A stretch of 64,000 nucleotides of DNA from Smaragdicoccus niigatensis DSM 44881 = NBRC 103563 (GCF_000380645.1 NZ_AQXZ01000018.1:496001-560000); one strand, 5' to 3'; numbered from the stretch's first letter, positions 17,372 to 26,825 are shown. The notes: generated by a model from the letters alone, not told the origin. A program made the numbers and translations.

Positions 17372-18481
17372 ATGACTCGTGAACCCGACGCCTGCCCCGG
17401 CCTGATTCAGCTGCACGACGCCGCTGACGGCCCTCTGGCGCGCATCCGCATTCCCGGCGGTGTCGTCACCGCCGCACAGCTCGAAGCGCTGGCCCACGCG
17501 GCCGAGAGCCTCGGCAACGGCGAGATGGAGCTGACCTCCCGCGGGAACATCCAACTTCGCGCCGTGCGGGACGCCGGACAGCTTCAGCACGAACTCCAGG
17601 AAGCCGGCCTCCTGCCCTCGCTCACGCACGAGCGAATTCGGAACATCGTGGCATCGCCGCTGTCGGGACGATCGGGTGGTCTGGCGGACATCCGCCCACT
17701 CATCGCCGAACTCGACTCCGCGCTTCAGGCGGTACCGGAACTCGCAAGTCTGCCAGGCCGCGTGCTGTTCGGAATCGACGACGGCCGCGGGGACATCATG
17801 GCGCTGGCACCCGATTTCGGCGTTCAGGCGACAGCCGCGGGATTTGCGCTCGTTTTGGCGGGCCAGGACTCGGGAGCTAGAACGAACGCCCCGGTCGACA
17901 CGATTGTCAACGCAGCCAGAGCGTTTGGTGAGGTGCGTACCGACGAGTGGCGGCTGTCGGACGTCGAGGAAGGCGCCACCAAGGTCCTCCGGCGCCTCCG
18001 GCTCACCCGAACTGCCGTGCCGCGCACGGTGGAAGCCCCCGACCACCCCATCGGCTGGTTCGACCAACCCGACGGACACGTCACGCTCGCCGGCGGCCTG
18101 AAGTTCGGCACGCTGTCCAGCCGTCTTGCGCAGTTCATCGCCGCGGTCGAGGCTCCGATCACGATCACACCGTGGCGCAGCATTGTCATCTCAGACCTCG
18201 ACGAAGGCGTCGCGGACACCGTCCTTCGGGTCCTCGCCCCGCTCGGCATGATCTTCGACGCGCACTCCCCCTGGCTCCACGTCACGGCATGCGCCGGGCG
18301 CCCCGGTTGCGCGAAGGCACTCGCCGACGTGCGAGGCGATGCGGCGGCGGCCATCGAGAACGGCACTCTGCCCCTTGACGGTCCCCAGCACTGGTCCGGA
18401 TGTGAACGGCGCTGCGGTAAGCCCAAGTCCGCCGGCGACGTGGTCGCGACGACCGACGGTTACGAAGCCAACTATGGTTAG
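17372..18481 (+). CDS. cobG: Precorrin-3B synthase CobG
   Basis: The 369-residue protein is the oxygen-using precorrin-3B synthase of the aerobic cobalamin pathway, related to nitrite/sulfite reductases. Two ferredoxin-like half domains (PGGVVTAAQLEAL... and LAGGLKFGTLSSRLAQF...) and the 4Fe-4S/siroheme-type cysteines (CAGRPGC and GCERRCGKP) are visible. The start ATG 17372 is close behind the zinc/coiled-coil gene. Its stop overlaps the proposed cobH start. With CobH and CobIJ it forms a plus-strand operon. Confidence 0.94.
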   Translation: MTREPDACPGLIQLHDAADGPLARIRIPGGVVTAAQLEALAHAAESLGNGEMELTSRGNIQLRAVRDAGQLQHELQEAGLLPSLTHERIRNIVASPLSGRSGGLADIRPLIAELDSALQAVPELASLPGRVLFGIDDGRGDIMALAPDFGVQATAAGFALVLAGQDSGARTNAPVDTIVNAARAFGEVRTDEWRLSDVEEGATKVLRRLRLTRTAVPRTVEAPDHPIGWFDQPDGHVTLAGGLKFGTLSSRLAQFIAAVEAPITITPWRSIVISDLDEGVADTVLRVLAPLGMIFDAHSPWLHVTACAGRPGCAKALADVRGDAAAAIENGTLPLDGPQHWSGCERRCGKPKSAGDVVATTDGYEANYG

Positions 18482-19109
18482 CGGCGTGTTCGAATACCTC
18501 AAGGATGGCGCCGCGATCTACGCACAGTCCTTCGCCACCATTCGGGCCGAATCGGACCTCTCGGCATTCCCCGACGACGTTTCCCGTGTCGTCGTGCGAA
18601 TGATCCACGCTGCCGGTCAAACCGACCTGCCCAGCGACGTCGCCTTCACCCCAGGCGTCGTGTCCGCGGCCCGCGAAGCGCTCACCAACGGCGCTCCCAT
18701 CTACTGCGACGCCCATATGGTCAGTTCTGGAGTCACGCGCACGCGTCTCCCGGCCGACAACAAAGTGTTGTGCACACTGCGCGACCCGCGGGTTCCTGTC
18801 CTCGCCGAAACGCTCGGAACAACCCGCTCGGCAGCCGCCCTCGAACTCTGGCGGGACAAGCTCGCCGGATCGATCGTCGCGATCGGAAATGCACCCACCG
18901 CACTGTTTCATCTGCTGGAGATGATCGAACTCGGGGCCGAACCGCCCGCGGCCATCGTGGGCTGCCCGGTCGGCTTCGTCGGTGCGATGGAGTCCAAAGA
19001 AGCACTGATCGCGTCGTCCGGACTCGAATACATCACCGTCCGGGGCCGGCGCGGAGGCAGCGCGATCACCGCAGCCGCCCTCAACGCACTCGCGAGCGCC
19101 GCCGAATGA
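18474..19109 (+). CDS. cobH: Precorrin-8X methylmutase CobH
   Basis: The 211-residue product moves a methyl group from C-11 to C-12 to give hydrogenobyrinate. Typical sequence is seen in MVSSGVTRTRLPADN, IGNAPTALFHLLEM, GCPVGFVGAMESKEAL and the C-terminal VRGRRGGSAIT. I chose ATG 18474, which overlaps the cobG stop. GTG 18486 (VFEYLKDGAAIY) aligns with the start of M. tuberculosis CobH and is a good alternative. The open frame extends upstream through cobG, which is a shadow. The stop overlaps the ATG of cobIJ. Confidence 0.94.
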   Translation: MVSGVFEYLKDGAAIYAQSFATIRAESDLSAFPDDVSRVVVRMIHAAGQTDLPSDVAFTPGVVSAAREALTNGAPIYCDAHMVSSGVTRTRLPADNKVLCTLRDPRVPVLAETLGTTRSAAALELWRDKLAGSIVAIGNAPTALFHLLEMIELGAEPPAAIVGCPVGFVGAMESKEALIASSGLEYITVRGRRGGSAITAAALNALASAAE

Positions 19110-20593
19110 CGGGCAAGCTCTGGGGAGTTGGCCTCGGCCCGGGTGACCCCGAGCTGGTGACCGTCAAAGCGGCTCGCGTCATCGCCGAAGCCGATGTCGT
19201 CGCGTTTCATAGCGCGCGGCACGGACACAGCATCTCGCGCTCGACTGCTGCCCCCTACCTGCGCGAAGGGCACATCGAGGAGCACCTCGTCTACCCCGTC
19301 ACGACCGAGACGACCGACCATCCGGGCGGCTATGAAGGCGCGATCGACGATTTCTACGCCGAGTCCGCCGAGCGCCTCGCGGTCCACCTGCGCTCGGGGC
19401 GATCGGTGGCCCTGCTGGCCGCGGGTGACCCGCTTTTCTATAGCTCGTACATGCACATGCACAAGCGGCTCGCGCTCGAGTTCGAGGCCGAGGTCATCCC
19501 AGGCATCACGTCGGTCAGTGCCGCGAGCGCGGCGTTGAACGTCCCCCTCTGCGAGGGCGAGGAAGTGCTCACAGTTCTGCCCGGAACCATGCCCGAGGCC
19601 GAACTTGCGCGCCGCCTTCGGGATACCGAGGCCGCGGCGATCATGAAGCTGGGACGCACGTTCCCGAATGTCCGCCAAGCGCTCGCTGATGCCGGGCGGC
19701 TCGACGAGGCCCACTACGTCGAACGCGCGAGCACCCGGCGCGAACGGGTACTCAAGGTCGCCGATGTCGATCCCGCCGACGTGCCGTACTTCTCGATCAT
19801 CATCGTGCCGTCGGCCAAGGGTGAAGGCGCCGCCGGTCACCAGGTCAGGCAGGTCGAACATCGCGGCCGCGTCACCGTCGTCGGCCTCGGCCCCGGGGAC
19901 ACCGCGTGGACGACCCCAGAGGTCAGCGCAGCACTCGCCCGCGCGACGGACCTCGTCGGCTACACGACCTACCTCAACCGAGTCCCCGGACGACCAGGTC
20001 AGCGCAAACACGCGAGCGACAATCGCGTCGAGGCCGAACGCGCGGCTTTCGCACTCGATCTCGCCAAGGGGGGAGCCGACGTCGTGGTCGTGTCGTCCGG
20101 CGATCCGGGCGTATTCGCCATGGCGGCAGCGGTTCTCGAGGTCGCCGACGACGCGGCCTGGCGCGGCGTGCCCGTCGACGTACTGCCCGGAATGACGGCG
20201 GCGAACGCCGTCGCTTCGCGGGCTGGCGCTCCCCTCGGACACGACTACGCGGTCATCTCGCTGTCCGACCGATTGAAGCCCTGGGACGTCGTCGAATCAC
20301 GCCTTCGCGCGGCGGCGGCGGCAGACCTCGCGATCGCGATCTACAACCCGGCCTCAAAGACCCGGACGTGGCAAGTCGCCGCGATGCGGGACCTTCTCCT
20401 CGAGCACCGAGCCCACGAGACGCCCGTGATCCTGGGCCGCGCGGTCGGTTCCGACGACGAAAGCGTGCAGATCGTCGCGCTCGGCGATCTCGATCCGGCT
20501 CAGGTCGACATGCGCACGCTGCTCATCATCGGTTCGTCGCAGACGATCCGGAGCGGCGATCGCGTGTTCACTCCCCGGCGGTACCCGGGCTAG
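19106..20593 (+). CDS. cobIJ: Fused precorrin-2 C20- / precorrin-3B C17-methyltransferase CobIJ
   Basis: This 495-residue protein carries two tandem SAM-dependent tetrapyrrole methylases. The first (residues about 1-240) is CobI (GVGLGPGDPELVTVKA, LAAGDPLFYSSYMH, PGITSVSAASA). The second (about 250-490) is CobJ (VVGLGPGDTAWTTPE, SSGDPGVFAMA, PGMTAANAVASRAGAPLGHDYAVISLSD, YNPASKTRTWQ). The same fusion is known in mycobacteria. It overlaps the cobH stop by ATGA and its own stop overlaps the end of the convergent coiled-coil gene by 4 bases. Confidence 0.95.
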   Translation: MTGKLWGVGLGPGDPELVTVKAARVIAEADVVAFHSARHGHSISRSTAAPYLREGHIEEHLVYPVTTETTDHPGGYEGAIDDFYAESAERLAVHLRSGRSVALLAAGDPLFYSSYMHMHKRLALEFEAEVIPGITSVSAASAALNVPLCEGEEVLTVLPGTMPEAELARRLRDTEAAAIMKLGRTFPNVRQALADAGRLDEAHYVERASTRRERVLKVADVDPADVPYFSIIIVPSAKGEGAAGHQVRQVEHRGRVTVVGLGPGDTAWTTPEVSAALARATDLVGYTTYLNRVPGRPGQRKHASDNRVEAERAAFALDLAKGGADVVVVSSGDPGVFAMAAAVLEVADDAAWRGVPVDVLPGMTAANAVASRAGAPLGHDYAVISLSDRLKPWDVVESRLRAAAAADLAIAIYNPASKTRTWQVAAMRDLLLEHRAHETPVILGRAVGSDDESVQIVALGDLDPAQVDMRTLLIIGSSQTIRSGDRVFTPRRYPG

Positions 20594-20892
20594 CGATCGA
20601 GCGCGCGGACCAGCAGGTCCTTGATCTCTCCCACGCCTTCTTCGAGGGATCGAACGCGGGCGTTGGTGTCGTCAACCTTTGCTTCGAGGCGATCGACGCG
20701 AGCATCCAGCCCTGCGACACGAGCGTTGCTCGCGTCGAAGCGTTCCCGCGTCTGCACACTGAGCACATTCACCGCAGCGAGAATCGCCTTGTGTCCGGCG
20801 CGATCTGCTTCGAGCGCCGCAATCCGCGCGTCATGTTTCGCCAGCATCCGGCCCATCTCGTCAGCGTACCGGCGCCTATTGAGAATTCTCAT
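20590..20892 (-). CDS. Short coiled-coil protein of unknown function
   Basis: The frame from ATG 20892 gives about 100 residues, nearly all of them heptad-like: KHDARIAALEADRAGHKAIL, then RFDASNARVAGLDARVDRLEAKVDDTNARVRSLEEGVGEIKDLL. This is a long alpha-helical coil with no signal peptide or membrane segment. ATG 20856 (MGRMLAKHD) is another possible start; neither has a good ribosome site. The stop overlaps that of cobIJ. The 3-4 spaced hydrophobics and the position between two cob genes are all that support it. Confidence 0.55.
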   Translation of the reverse strand: MRILNRRRYADEMGRMLAKHDARIAALEADRAGHKAILAAVNVLSVQTRERFDASNARVAGLDARVDRLEAKVDDTNARVRSLEEGVGEIKDLLVRALDR

Positions 20893-20932
20893 CACGCACG
20901 AGTTGACGCAGTGACTCGCCGTCGCGTTCCGG

Positions 20933-21676
20933 TCAACCGGGGAATTGTTCCAACTCTCGCGTGGCGGCCAGCCACGCCAGCGCCGCATCTACCGAATCCG
21001 CCACGTGCACTCCCGCAGGTAGCGGCGGCCGATCGACCATCACCACCGGGATCCCGAGAATTCGCGCAGCTTCGAGCTTCGCCTCCGCCAAGTCCCCGCC
21101 GCTGTTCTTCGACACCACCGCGTCGATCGCGTAGCTGCGCATGAGTTCGAGGTCGTCCTTGAGCGTGAATGGCCCACGGCGCAGCAGCAATTCGTGTTGC
21201 GGCGGAATCTCACCATCAGGTGGATCGATGGCGCGGATGAGGAACCATCGCGACTCGTCGCCCGCGAAATGGTGCACGCCCTGTCGTCCGATCGCGAGGA
21301 AGACTCGATCGCCGGGAAGCTGTCCGGCTGCCTCGGCAAGGGAGGGCACGTGAATCCACCGATCCAGCGGGCCTGCCGTCCACGCCGCTCTCCGGAGGAC
21401 CAGCTGCGATAGGCCAACCTCGCGACAAGCGGCCGCCGCGTTCTCGCTGATGTTTGCCGCGAACGGGTGGGTGGCATCAACAACCGCACCGATGTCGTTG
21501 TCCTGCAACCAGTTCGCGAGACCCTCGACACCGCCGAATCCCCCGACTCGAACCTCGCCCACCGGCAGGACGGGATTCTGGACGCGGCCCGCCAGTGAGG
21601 TGATGACCTCGAATCCGTCCGCGCGGGCAGCTAGCTCTCGGGCTTCACCAGTGCCACCGAGAACCAGCAATCTCAC
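20933..21676 (-). CDS. cobK: Precorrin-6A reductase CobK
   Basis: From GTG 21676 the product has 247 residues, close to the 244 of M. tuberculosis CobK. It reduces precorrin-6A with NADPH. Visible are the N-terminal nucleotide loop (VLGGTGEARELA), VDATHPFAANIS, the middle SLAEAAGQLPGDRVFLAIGRQG, and the C-terminal VSKNSGGDLAEAKLEAARILGIPVVMVDRP. The GTG overlaps the cobL stop (GTGA), so cobL and cobK are coupled. In M. tuberculosis cobM lies between them; it is absent here. Confidence 0.94.
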   Translation of the reverse strand: MRLLVLGGTGEARELAARADGFEVITSLAGRVQNPVLPVGEVRVGGFGGVEGLANWLQDNDIGAVVDATHPFAANISENAAAACREVGLSQLVLRRAAWTAGPLDRWIHVPSLAEAAGQLPGDRVFLAIGRQGVHHFAGDESRWFLIRAIDPPDGEIPPQHELLLRRGPFTLKDDLELMRSYAIDAVVSKNSGGDLAEAKLEAARILGIPVVMVDRPPLPAGVHVADSVDAALAWLAATRELEQFPG

Positions 21677-22854
21677 TTCGTCACGATCCACTGCGTCACG
21701 GGGAGCATCGGCCGGAAGGCGGTGAACCCGCCGAGCGGCTCGCCGCGGTAGATCTGGAAGCGTCGAAGTTGACCGCCGTATTTCGACGACCACGACATGA
21801 TCTGCGCTTCGGTCTCAGCGGTCACCGCGTTGGCGACGAAACGTCCGCCCGGCTTGAGCCGCTCCCACGCCGCCTCGAACATTCCGGGCTGAGTCAAACC
21901 GCCGCCGAGGAATATCGCATCCGGGTCCGGCGCGTCGAGGAACGAGTTGGGCGCCTTGCCGCGGACGACGATACGCGGCACACCGAGGCGCTGCGCGTTG
22001 TGGGGAATGAGAAGTGCGCGTCCAGCGTCCTGTTCGAAGGCCACCGCCGAACACGTCCGTTCGGCACGCAGCCACTCGATCGCGATGCTGCCCGAACCGC
22101 CACCGACATCCCACAACAGTTGCGTCGGCCGCGGTGCCAGCGCACTCACCGTCAGCGCACGGATCTCCTGCTTGGTGAACTGTCCGTGCGTCCCGAACAG
22201 GTGATCGGGGAGCCCGGGAACGCGCGATTGACCGCCGGTCCCCGAGCATTCGATCGCAATGACGTTGAGCGGATCAGCCTCTTCCGTGGTCCAGCGGGCC
22301 GCGGTACCGATCGTCATCGTTTCCTCCGGCCCACCCAACTGGCCGAGCACGAACATCTGCGAGGCACCGAAACCGTTGTCGTTCAACAGTCCGGCGACCC
22401 ATGCGGGCGTGTACTGGTTGCGGCTCAGGACGAGGAGCCGGCGACGATCGGCGAGTTCGGGCAGCAGCGTTTCGACCGGATCGGTGACCAAGCTGATGAC
22501 TCGGGTCGCCGCCAGCGACCAGCCCAGCCGCGCGCACGCCAACGACGCCGACGACGGGGACGGAATCACATCGAGATTGCCGATGCCGACGATGCGGCTC
22601 AGGATCACGCCGATCCCGTGGAACATCGGGTCGCCGCTCGCGAGGACACAGCGGCGCTTGTCCTCGTAGCGGTCGAGCAAGGTGGGAAGTTGCGGCAGGA
22701 GCGGGGTCGGCCACTCGACGCGCTCGGCGGTGGATTCCACGAGTCCAAGCTGGCGAGCCGAACCGTACAAAACCTCGGCCTCACCGATCGCGCGCTTCGC
22801 CCGGCCGGACAGTCCGTCCCAGCCGTCTGCGCCGACCCCCACCACTGAAATCAT
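21673..22854 (-). CDS. cobL: Precorrin-6Y C5,15-methyltransferase (decarboxylating) CobL
   Basis: The 393-residue bifunctional enzyme methylates C-5 and C-15 and decarboxylates precorrin-6B. The N-terminal half is a tetrapyrrole methylase (MISVVGVGADGWDGL, LASGDPMFHGIG). The C-terminal half is a class I SAM methyltransferase (LLWDVGGGSGSIAIEWLRA, IFLGGGLTQPGMFEAAWERLKPGGRFVANAVT). I chose ATG 22854, whose ATGA overlaps the upstream SDR stop, with GGAGG upstream; the open frame begins six codons earlier. Confidence 0.94.
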   Translation of the reverse strand: MISVVGVGADGWDGLSGRAKRAIGEAEVLYGSARQLGLVESTAERVEWPTPLLPQLPTLLDRYEDKRRCVLASGDPMFHGIGVILSRIVGIGNLDVIPSPSSASLACARLGWSLAATRVISLVTDPVETLLPELADRRRLLVLSRNQYTPAWVAGLLNDNGFGASQMFVLGQLGGPEETMTIGTAARWTTEEADPLNVIAIECSGTGGQSRVPGLPDHLFGTHGQFTKQEIRALTVSALAPRPTQLLWDVGGGSGSIAIEWLRAERTCSAVAFEQDAGRALLIPHNAQRLGVPRIVVRGKAPNSFLDAPDPDAIFLGGGLTQPGMFEAAWERLKPGGRFVANAVTAETEAQIMSWSSKYGGQLRRFQIYRGEPLGGFTAFRPMLPVTQWIVTK

Positions 22855-23633
22855 CTCGGCATCTTCCTCCAAACGAAACGCGGCACGAAGCGCATCGTGA
22901 AAAACAGCGGGCGCAACGTCTTCGGTACCCAGACTGGACCGGATCGGTTCGCGAGTCCTCGAACGACGGCATCGGCGACCTGGTCCGGCGTGCTCGAGAA
23001 CGGCGCGGGCTTCATTCCCTCGGTCATCCGGCCGATGACGAACCCCGGTCGGACCAGCAGCAAATGAACACCACTGCCGTGCAGTGCGTCCGACAAGCCC
23101 GAGGCGAATCCGTCGAGACCGGCCTTGGCCGAGCCGTAGACGTAGTTCGCGCGGCGAACCCGCGTGCCGGCGACTGAACTGAACACGACGATCTGGCCGC
23201 TACCCTGCGCGCGCAGATGGACCGCCAGGTGGGTCAGCACGCTCAACTGCGCAACGTAGTCCGTGTGGACCACCGAAACAGCATGGGCGGCATCATGTTC
23301 GGCACGCGACTGATCACCCAGCACGCCGAAGGCCAGAATCACGACGCCCAAGCGGCGGAAACTCGCGGCGATTTCATCGAGGACCTGCGCGTGGCTCTCC
23401 ACGTCATCGGCATCGAACTCGACCGTGTGCACCTCGGACGCCCCCGCAGCCTTGATCTCCGCCACTTGACTGGCGAGATCTCCGCTGCGCCGCGCGGCGA
23501 GGACGACGGTCCGGCCGGGAGCCAGACGCTTGGCCACCTCGAGTCCGATTTCACTACGCCCGCCGAGAAGAACCACGGCTCCGGGTGCGGTCTTGTCCGA
23601 TCCGATCTTCAAAAGAGCTGGTCCCGTCTTCAC
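22851..23633 (-). CDS. Short-chain dehydrogenase/reductase (Rv2073c-like)
   Basis: The 260-residue SDR has an N-terminal nucleotide loop of the LLGGRSEIG type, an FSSVAGTRVRRANYVYGSAKAGLDGF active-site run with the YxxxK pair, and RPGFV. The RRANYVYGSAKAGLDGF segment resembles the DprE2 group that reduces keto-arabinose precursors, but the position next to cobL and divergent from an Rv2074-like gene matches Rv2073c. The substrate is unknown. It heads the minus-strand SDR-cobL-cobK operon. Confidence 0.88.
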   Translation of the reverse strand: MKTGPALLKIGSDKTAPGAVVLLGGRSEIGLEVAKRLAPGRTVVLAARRSGDLASQVAEIKAAGASEVHTVEFDADDVESHAQVLDEIAASFRRLGVVILAFGVLGDQSRAEHDAAHAVSVVHTDYVAQLSVLTHLAVHLRAQGSGQIVVFSSVAGTRVRRANYVYGSAKAGLDGFASGLSDALHGSGVHLLLVRPGFVIGRMTEGMKPAPFSSTPDQVADAVVRGLANRSGPVWVPKTLRPLFFTMRFVPRFVWRKMPR

Positions 23634-23665
23634 GAACTCCAGTCTTGCCCATTACGGTCACAACC

Positions 23666-24064
23666 ATGCCAACACCCCCGGTGCCCCTGTCCGCCGCGGC
23701 GCTCGAGTTCGTCACGGAACGCCATCACGGGACCCTGACCACCTTGCGCCCCAACGGAACTCCGCACGTCGTGGCGGTGGCGTTCACCTACGAGGCCGAG
23801 ACCGGATTGGTACGCATCATCACCGACGGCGCGTCCCAGAAGGTGCGCAATGTTCGACGCAACGGATATGCGGCCGTGTGCCAGGTCGACGGCGCGCGCT
23901 GGCTGACGCTCGAAGGGCCGGCAGCCATCATCGACACCGCACCGGAGATCCGCGACGCCGAAGAACGGTTCACCGTCCGCTTTCGCCCGCCGCGCATCAA
24001 CCCGACGCGCGTCGTGCTGCAGATCGACGTGAGCCGACTCCTCGGATCTGCGTCACTGAAGTGA
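23666..24064 (+). CDS. PPOX-class F420-binding protein (Rv2074-like)
   Basis: ATG 23666 gives 132 residues with the split-barrel fold: LTTLRPNGTPHVVAVAFTYEAETGLVRIIT, then ASQKVRNVRRNGYAAVCQVDGARWLTLEGPAAI. The pattern and neighbourhood match Rv2074, which has been characterised as an F420H2-dependent biliverdin reductase, so a similar role is possible. Its end overlaps the convergent peptidase gene by 12 bases. The open frame starts further upstream at 23585, but that part would run into the SDR gene. Confidence 0.87.
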   Translation: MPTPPVPLSAAALEFVTERHHGTLTTLRPNGTPHVVAVAFTYEAETGLVRIITDGASQKVRNVRRNGYAAVCQVDGARWLTLEGPAAIIDTAPEIRDAEERFTVRFRPPRINPTRVVLQIDVSRLLGSASLK

Positions 24065-25177
24065 GCGCAGCCCCCGCGGCTGGTTGTTCAGCGTCTCGCA
24101 GCCCTCGGGCGTGACGAGCACGATGTCCTCGATGCGGGCACCCCAGCGGCCGCTGAAGTAGATTCCGGGCTCCACGCTGAACGTCATGCCCGGGCGCAAT
24201 TCGAGGTCGTTTCCGGCGACGATGTACGGCTCCTCGTGAACCGATAGACCGATGCCGTGGCCAGTGCGGTGCAGGAAGAACTCGCCCAATCCCGCTTCGG
24301 TGAGGACATCACGGGTCACCGCGTCGATCTCCTCCGCCGTCGCACCCGGTCGTACCGCTGCCACCCCGGCTGCCTGGGCCTTCTCGAGGAGCGCGTACTG
24401 CTCGGCAATCTCCGGAGCCGGCGTGCCCACGCAGTAGGTGCGCGTGGAGTCCGAGTTGTACCCGGGGGCCACCGGGCCGCCGATATCGATGACGACGATG
24501 TCGTTCGGTTCGATCACGCGATCCGACACCTCATGGTGCGGATCTGCGCCGTTCGGCCCGGCGCCGACGATGATGAACGCCGCCGACGTGTGGCCTTCCT
24601 CGATGAGTGCGGCCTCGATATCCGCGGCGACGTCCGCTTCGGTACGGCCCGCGCGCAGCCATTCGCCCATCCGGGCGTGGACGCGGTCGATCGCGTCCCC
24701 CGCTCGCCGAAGTGCGGCGATCTCGGCCTGATCCTTGATCATGCGCAGCTCGCGAATCATCGGCGTCGCGAGCTGCGGCAGCTCACCGAGCGCGGCCGCG
24801 AGCGGGATGAGATGCAACGCGGGCATCGCTTCGGTGACGACGACGTGGCCGTCCTCCGGAATCAATCCGCGCACGATCTCGTAGGCATTCTCGCCGTCGT
24901 TCCACGTGTGCAGCTCGAGTCCGAGCTCGCCCGCCGCGGAATCGCGCAGCGTGGCGATCTCCAGCGTTGGCACGACGATCGACGCGCGCGTGCCATTCGT
25001 CGGGATGACCAAACAGGTCAATCGCTCGTGCGTCTCCGACGGGACACCCACCAAGTAGTGGAGGTCCGGACCGGGCGTGATGAGCAACGCGGAAATGCCT
25101 GCGCGAGCGGCAAGTTGGGCGGCACGGGCGATTCGATCGGCGTACACGCTGCTGGGGAAACGGGCTGGCTCAGTCAT
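24053..25177 (-). CDS. pepE: M24-family aminopeptidase / Xaa-Pro dipeptidase (PepE-like)
   Basis: I chose ATG 25177, giving 374 residues, which matches Rv2089c (PepE). The N-terminal creatinase-like domain (about 1-140) is followed by the pita-bread M24 domain. Its five metal ligands are visible: Asp in VVIDIGG, Asp in YNSDSTRTY, His in RTGHGIGLSVHEEP, Glu in SVEPGIYF and Glu in ARIEDIVL. It should release proline-containing dipeptide ends. The open frame extends to 25657 through the exonuclease gene, which is a shadow. It is divergent from the exonuclease gene 33 bases away. Confidence 0.93.
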   Translation of the reverse strand: MTEPARFPSSVYADRIARAAQLAARAGISALLITPGPDLHYLVGVPSETHERLTCLVIPTNGTRASIVVPTLEIATLRDSAAGELGLELHTWNDGENAYEIVRGLIPEDGHVVVTEAMPALHLIPLAAALGELPQLATPMIRELRMIKDQAEIAALRRAGDAIDRVHARMGEWLRAGRTEADVAADIEAALIEEGHTSAAFIIVGAGPNGADPHHEVSDRVIEPNDIVVIDIGGPVAPGYNSDSTRTYCVGTPAPEIAEQYALLEKAQAAGVAAVRPGATAEEIDAVTRDVLTEAGLGEFFLHRTGHGIGLSVHEEPYIVAGNDLELRPGMTFSVEPGIYFSGRWGARIEDIVLVTPEGCETLNNQPRGLRSLQ

Positions 25178-25210
25178 CGGATGCAGCTTATTACGCGGTA
25201 GCCTCGTCAG

Positions 25211-26158
25211 GTGACCGGACGACTTCTCCTCCTCGACGGTGCCAGTTTGTGGTTTCGTGCGTTCTTCGCCGTACCCGACTCCATTCGCGATTCCGAAGGC
25301 CGACCCGTGAACGCGGTCCGAGGCTTCACCGACATGGTCGCGGCACTCGTCGACCGGCATCGGCCGACGCGTCTGGTCGTGTGTCTCGACCTCGACTGGC
25401 GTCCGCAGTGGCGCGTCGACCTCGTCCCCACCTACAAGACGCACCGGCTCGCGGCGGCGCCGTCGTTCCCCGGCGAAGAAGAGGTCCCAGACGACCTCAC
25501 CCCGCAAGTGGACAAGATCATGGCCGTGCTGGCCGCCGCCGGCATCGCCACGGGTGGCGCGAAGGGCTTCGAAGCCGACGACGTCCTCGGCACGCTCGCG
25601 ACCCAGGAAAGCGTCGACGAGGTCGTCGTCGTCAGCGGCGACCGTGACCTCCTGCAACTCGTCGCCGATGAGCCGAATCCGATCCGGGTGTACTACGTCG
25701 GTCGTGGATTGGCCAAGGCCGAGCTGTACGACCCCGCGATGGTCGCCGAACGCTACGGTGTGCCGGCCGACCGCGCTGGTGAGGGCTACGCCGAACTCGC
25801 CACTCTTCGCGGCGATTCGTCCGACGGATTGCCGGGCGTCGCGGGAGTCGGCGAGAAGACCGCGTCGACGCTGCTCCTGCGCTACGGCTCACTCGACGCT
25901 CTCCGCAGGGCGGTCGACGACCCGGCCAGCGGCCTCGCGAAGGGCATGCGCGCGAAGCTCGAGGCGGGTGCCGAGTACCTCGACCGCGCGACGCCCGTCG
26001 TCCGGGTGGCGCGCGACGCCGAGGTCATCATGTCGAAGACCGACGAACTGCCCGCCACCCCGGCGGACGAGGTCGCACTCAAGGACCTGGGCACGAAATA
26101 CAACGCCGAAAACGCCGTTGCCCGGCTCATCGCAGCGATGGCCGGGCAACAGAGCTGA
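25211..26158 (+). CDS. 5'-3' exonuclease (PolA N-terminal-domain type)
   Basis: The 315-residue protein, starting at GTG 25211, is a stand-alone 5'-3' exonuclease/flap nuclease like Rv2090. Metal-binding acidic residues occur in [42 protein letters not shown] and [20 protein letters not shown]. The last is also the helix-hairpin-helix DNA-binding motif. It probably acts on RNA primers or flaps. The convergent DUF4333 gene ends 7 bases away. Confidence 0.93.
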   Translation: MTGRLLLLDGASLWFRAFFAVPDSIRDSEGRPVNAVRGFTDMVAALVDRHRPTRLVVCLDLDWRPQWRVDLVPTYKTHRLAAAPSFPGEEEVPDDLTPQVDKIMAVLAAAGIATGGAKGFEADDVLGTLATQESVDEVVVVSGDRDLLQLVADEPNPIRVYYVGRGLAKAELYDPAMVAERYGVPADRAGEGYAELATLRGDSSDGLPGVAGVGEKTASTLLLRYGSLDALRRAVDDPASGLAKGMRAKLEAGAEYLDRATPVVRVARDAEVIMSKTDELPATPADEVALKDLGTKYNAENAVARLIAAMAGQQS

Positions 26159-26165
26159 TTGACAT

Positions 26166-26825
26166 CTACTGAGGCTTGGAAACCTCGTAGGTTCCGTCCT
26201 CGTCGATGATCTTGATGGTCACGGTGCGGCTCTCGCCGTCAACGGTCACATTGCACGTGAACGACGAGTTGACCTCGACCTTCTCGTCCTTCGGGCACTT
26301 GACGTTGGTGACGTTCTGGAGGTCGTACGAGTCGGTCAGGACCGACTGGACACCCTTCTGAACGGCGGCCTGGTCGAGCACCTTCGCGCGGAAGAACATG
26401 AAGTACGCGCCCGCGGCGAGCGCGATGATGACGACCACAGCGGCAACCAAGCCGATGATCAGGGGCGTCTTCGACTTACCGCCGGTCGGCTGCTGCGCGT
26501 ACTGGCCGTAGTCCGGCTGGCCAGGCTGTTGCCACGCCTGTCCCGGCGGGCCCCACTGCTGCCCGGGCTGCGGCGGCGGAGGCTGCTGCCACGTCGGCTG
26601 CGCAGGTTGCTGCTGGCCGGGAATTCCCCACGCGGGCGTCGACGGGTTCGACTGCTGACCCCACCCGCCCTGCGACGGCGGCGGAGTCGGTTGCTGCGAC
26701 CACGGTTGCGGGGTGTATCCCGGCTGACCCTGAGCCGGCGGAGGCGGCGGTGTCTGGTACGCCTGCGTCGGGTCGCTCTGGCCCTCGTTGCCCCACTGGT
26801 ACTCGGGTCTGTCAGGACCGCTCAT
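26166..26825 (-). CDS. Proline/glutamine-rich membrane protein with DUF4333 domain
   Basis: The 219-residue protein has a cytoplasmic N-terminal part of about 115 residues rich in Pro, Gln, Gly and Trp, then one membrane segment (TPLIIGLVAAVVVIIALAAGAYFMFF). The outer C-terminal domain is of the DUF4333 type, with two cysteines (VKCPKDEKVEVNSSFTCNVTVDGE). It matches Rv2091c in position, between the exonuclease and helY. The low-complexity N-terminus looks like a disordered interaction segment. Function unknown. Confidence 0.88.
   Translation of the reverse strand: MSGPDRPEYQWGNEGQSDPTQAYQTPPPPPAQGQPGYTPQPWSQQPTPPPSQGGWGQQSNPSTPAWGIPGQQQPAQPTWQQPPPPQPGQQWGPPGQAWQQPGQPDYGQYAQQPTGGKSKTPLIIGLVAAVVVIIALAAGAYFMFFRAKVLDQAAVQKGVQSVLTDSYDLQNVTNVKCPKDEKVEVNSSFTCNVTVDGESRTVTIKIIDEDGTYEVSKPQ

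Noticed and set aside
25178-25657. N-terminal extension of the M24 peptidase frame
   Set aside because: It runs antisense to the exonuclease gene and adds no recognisable domain; ATG 25177 matches PepE length.
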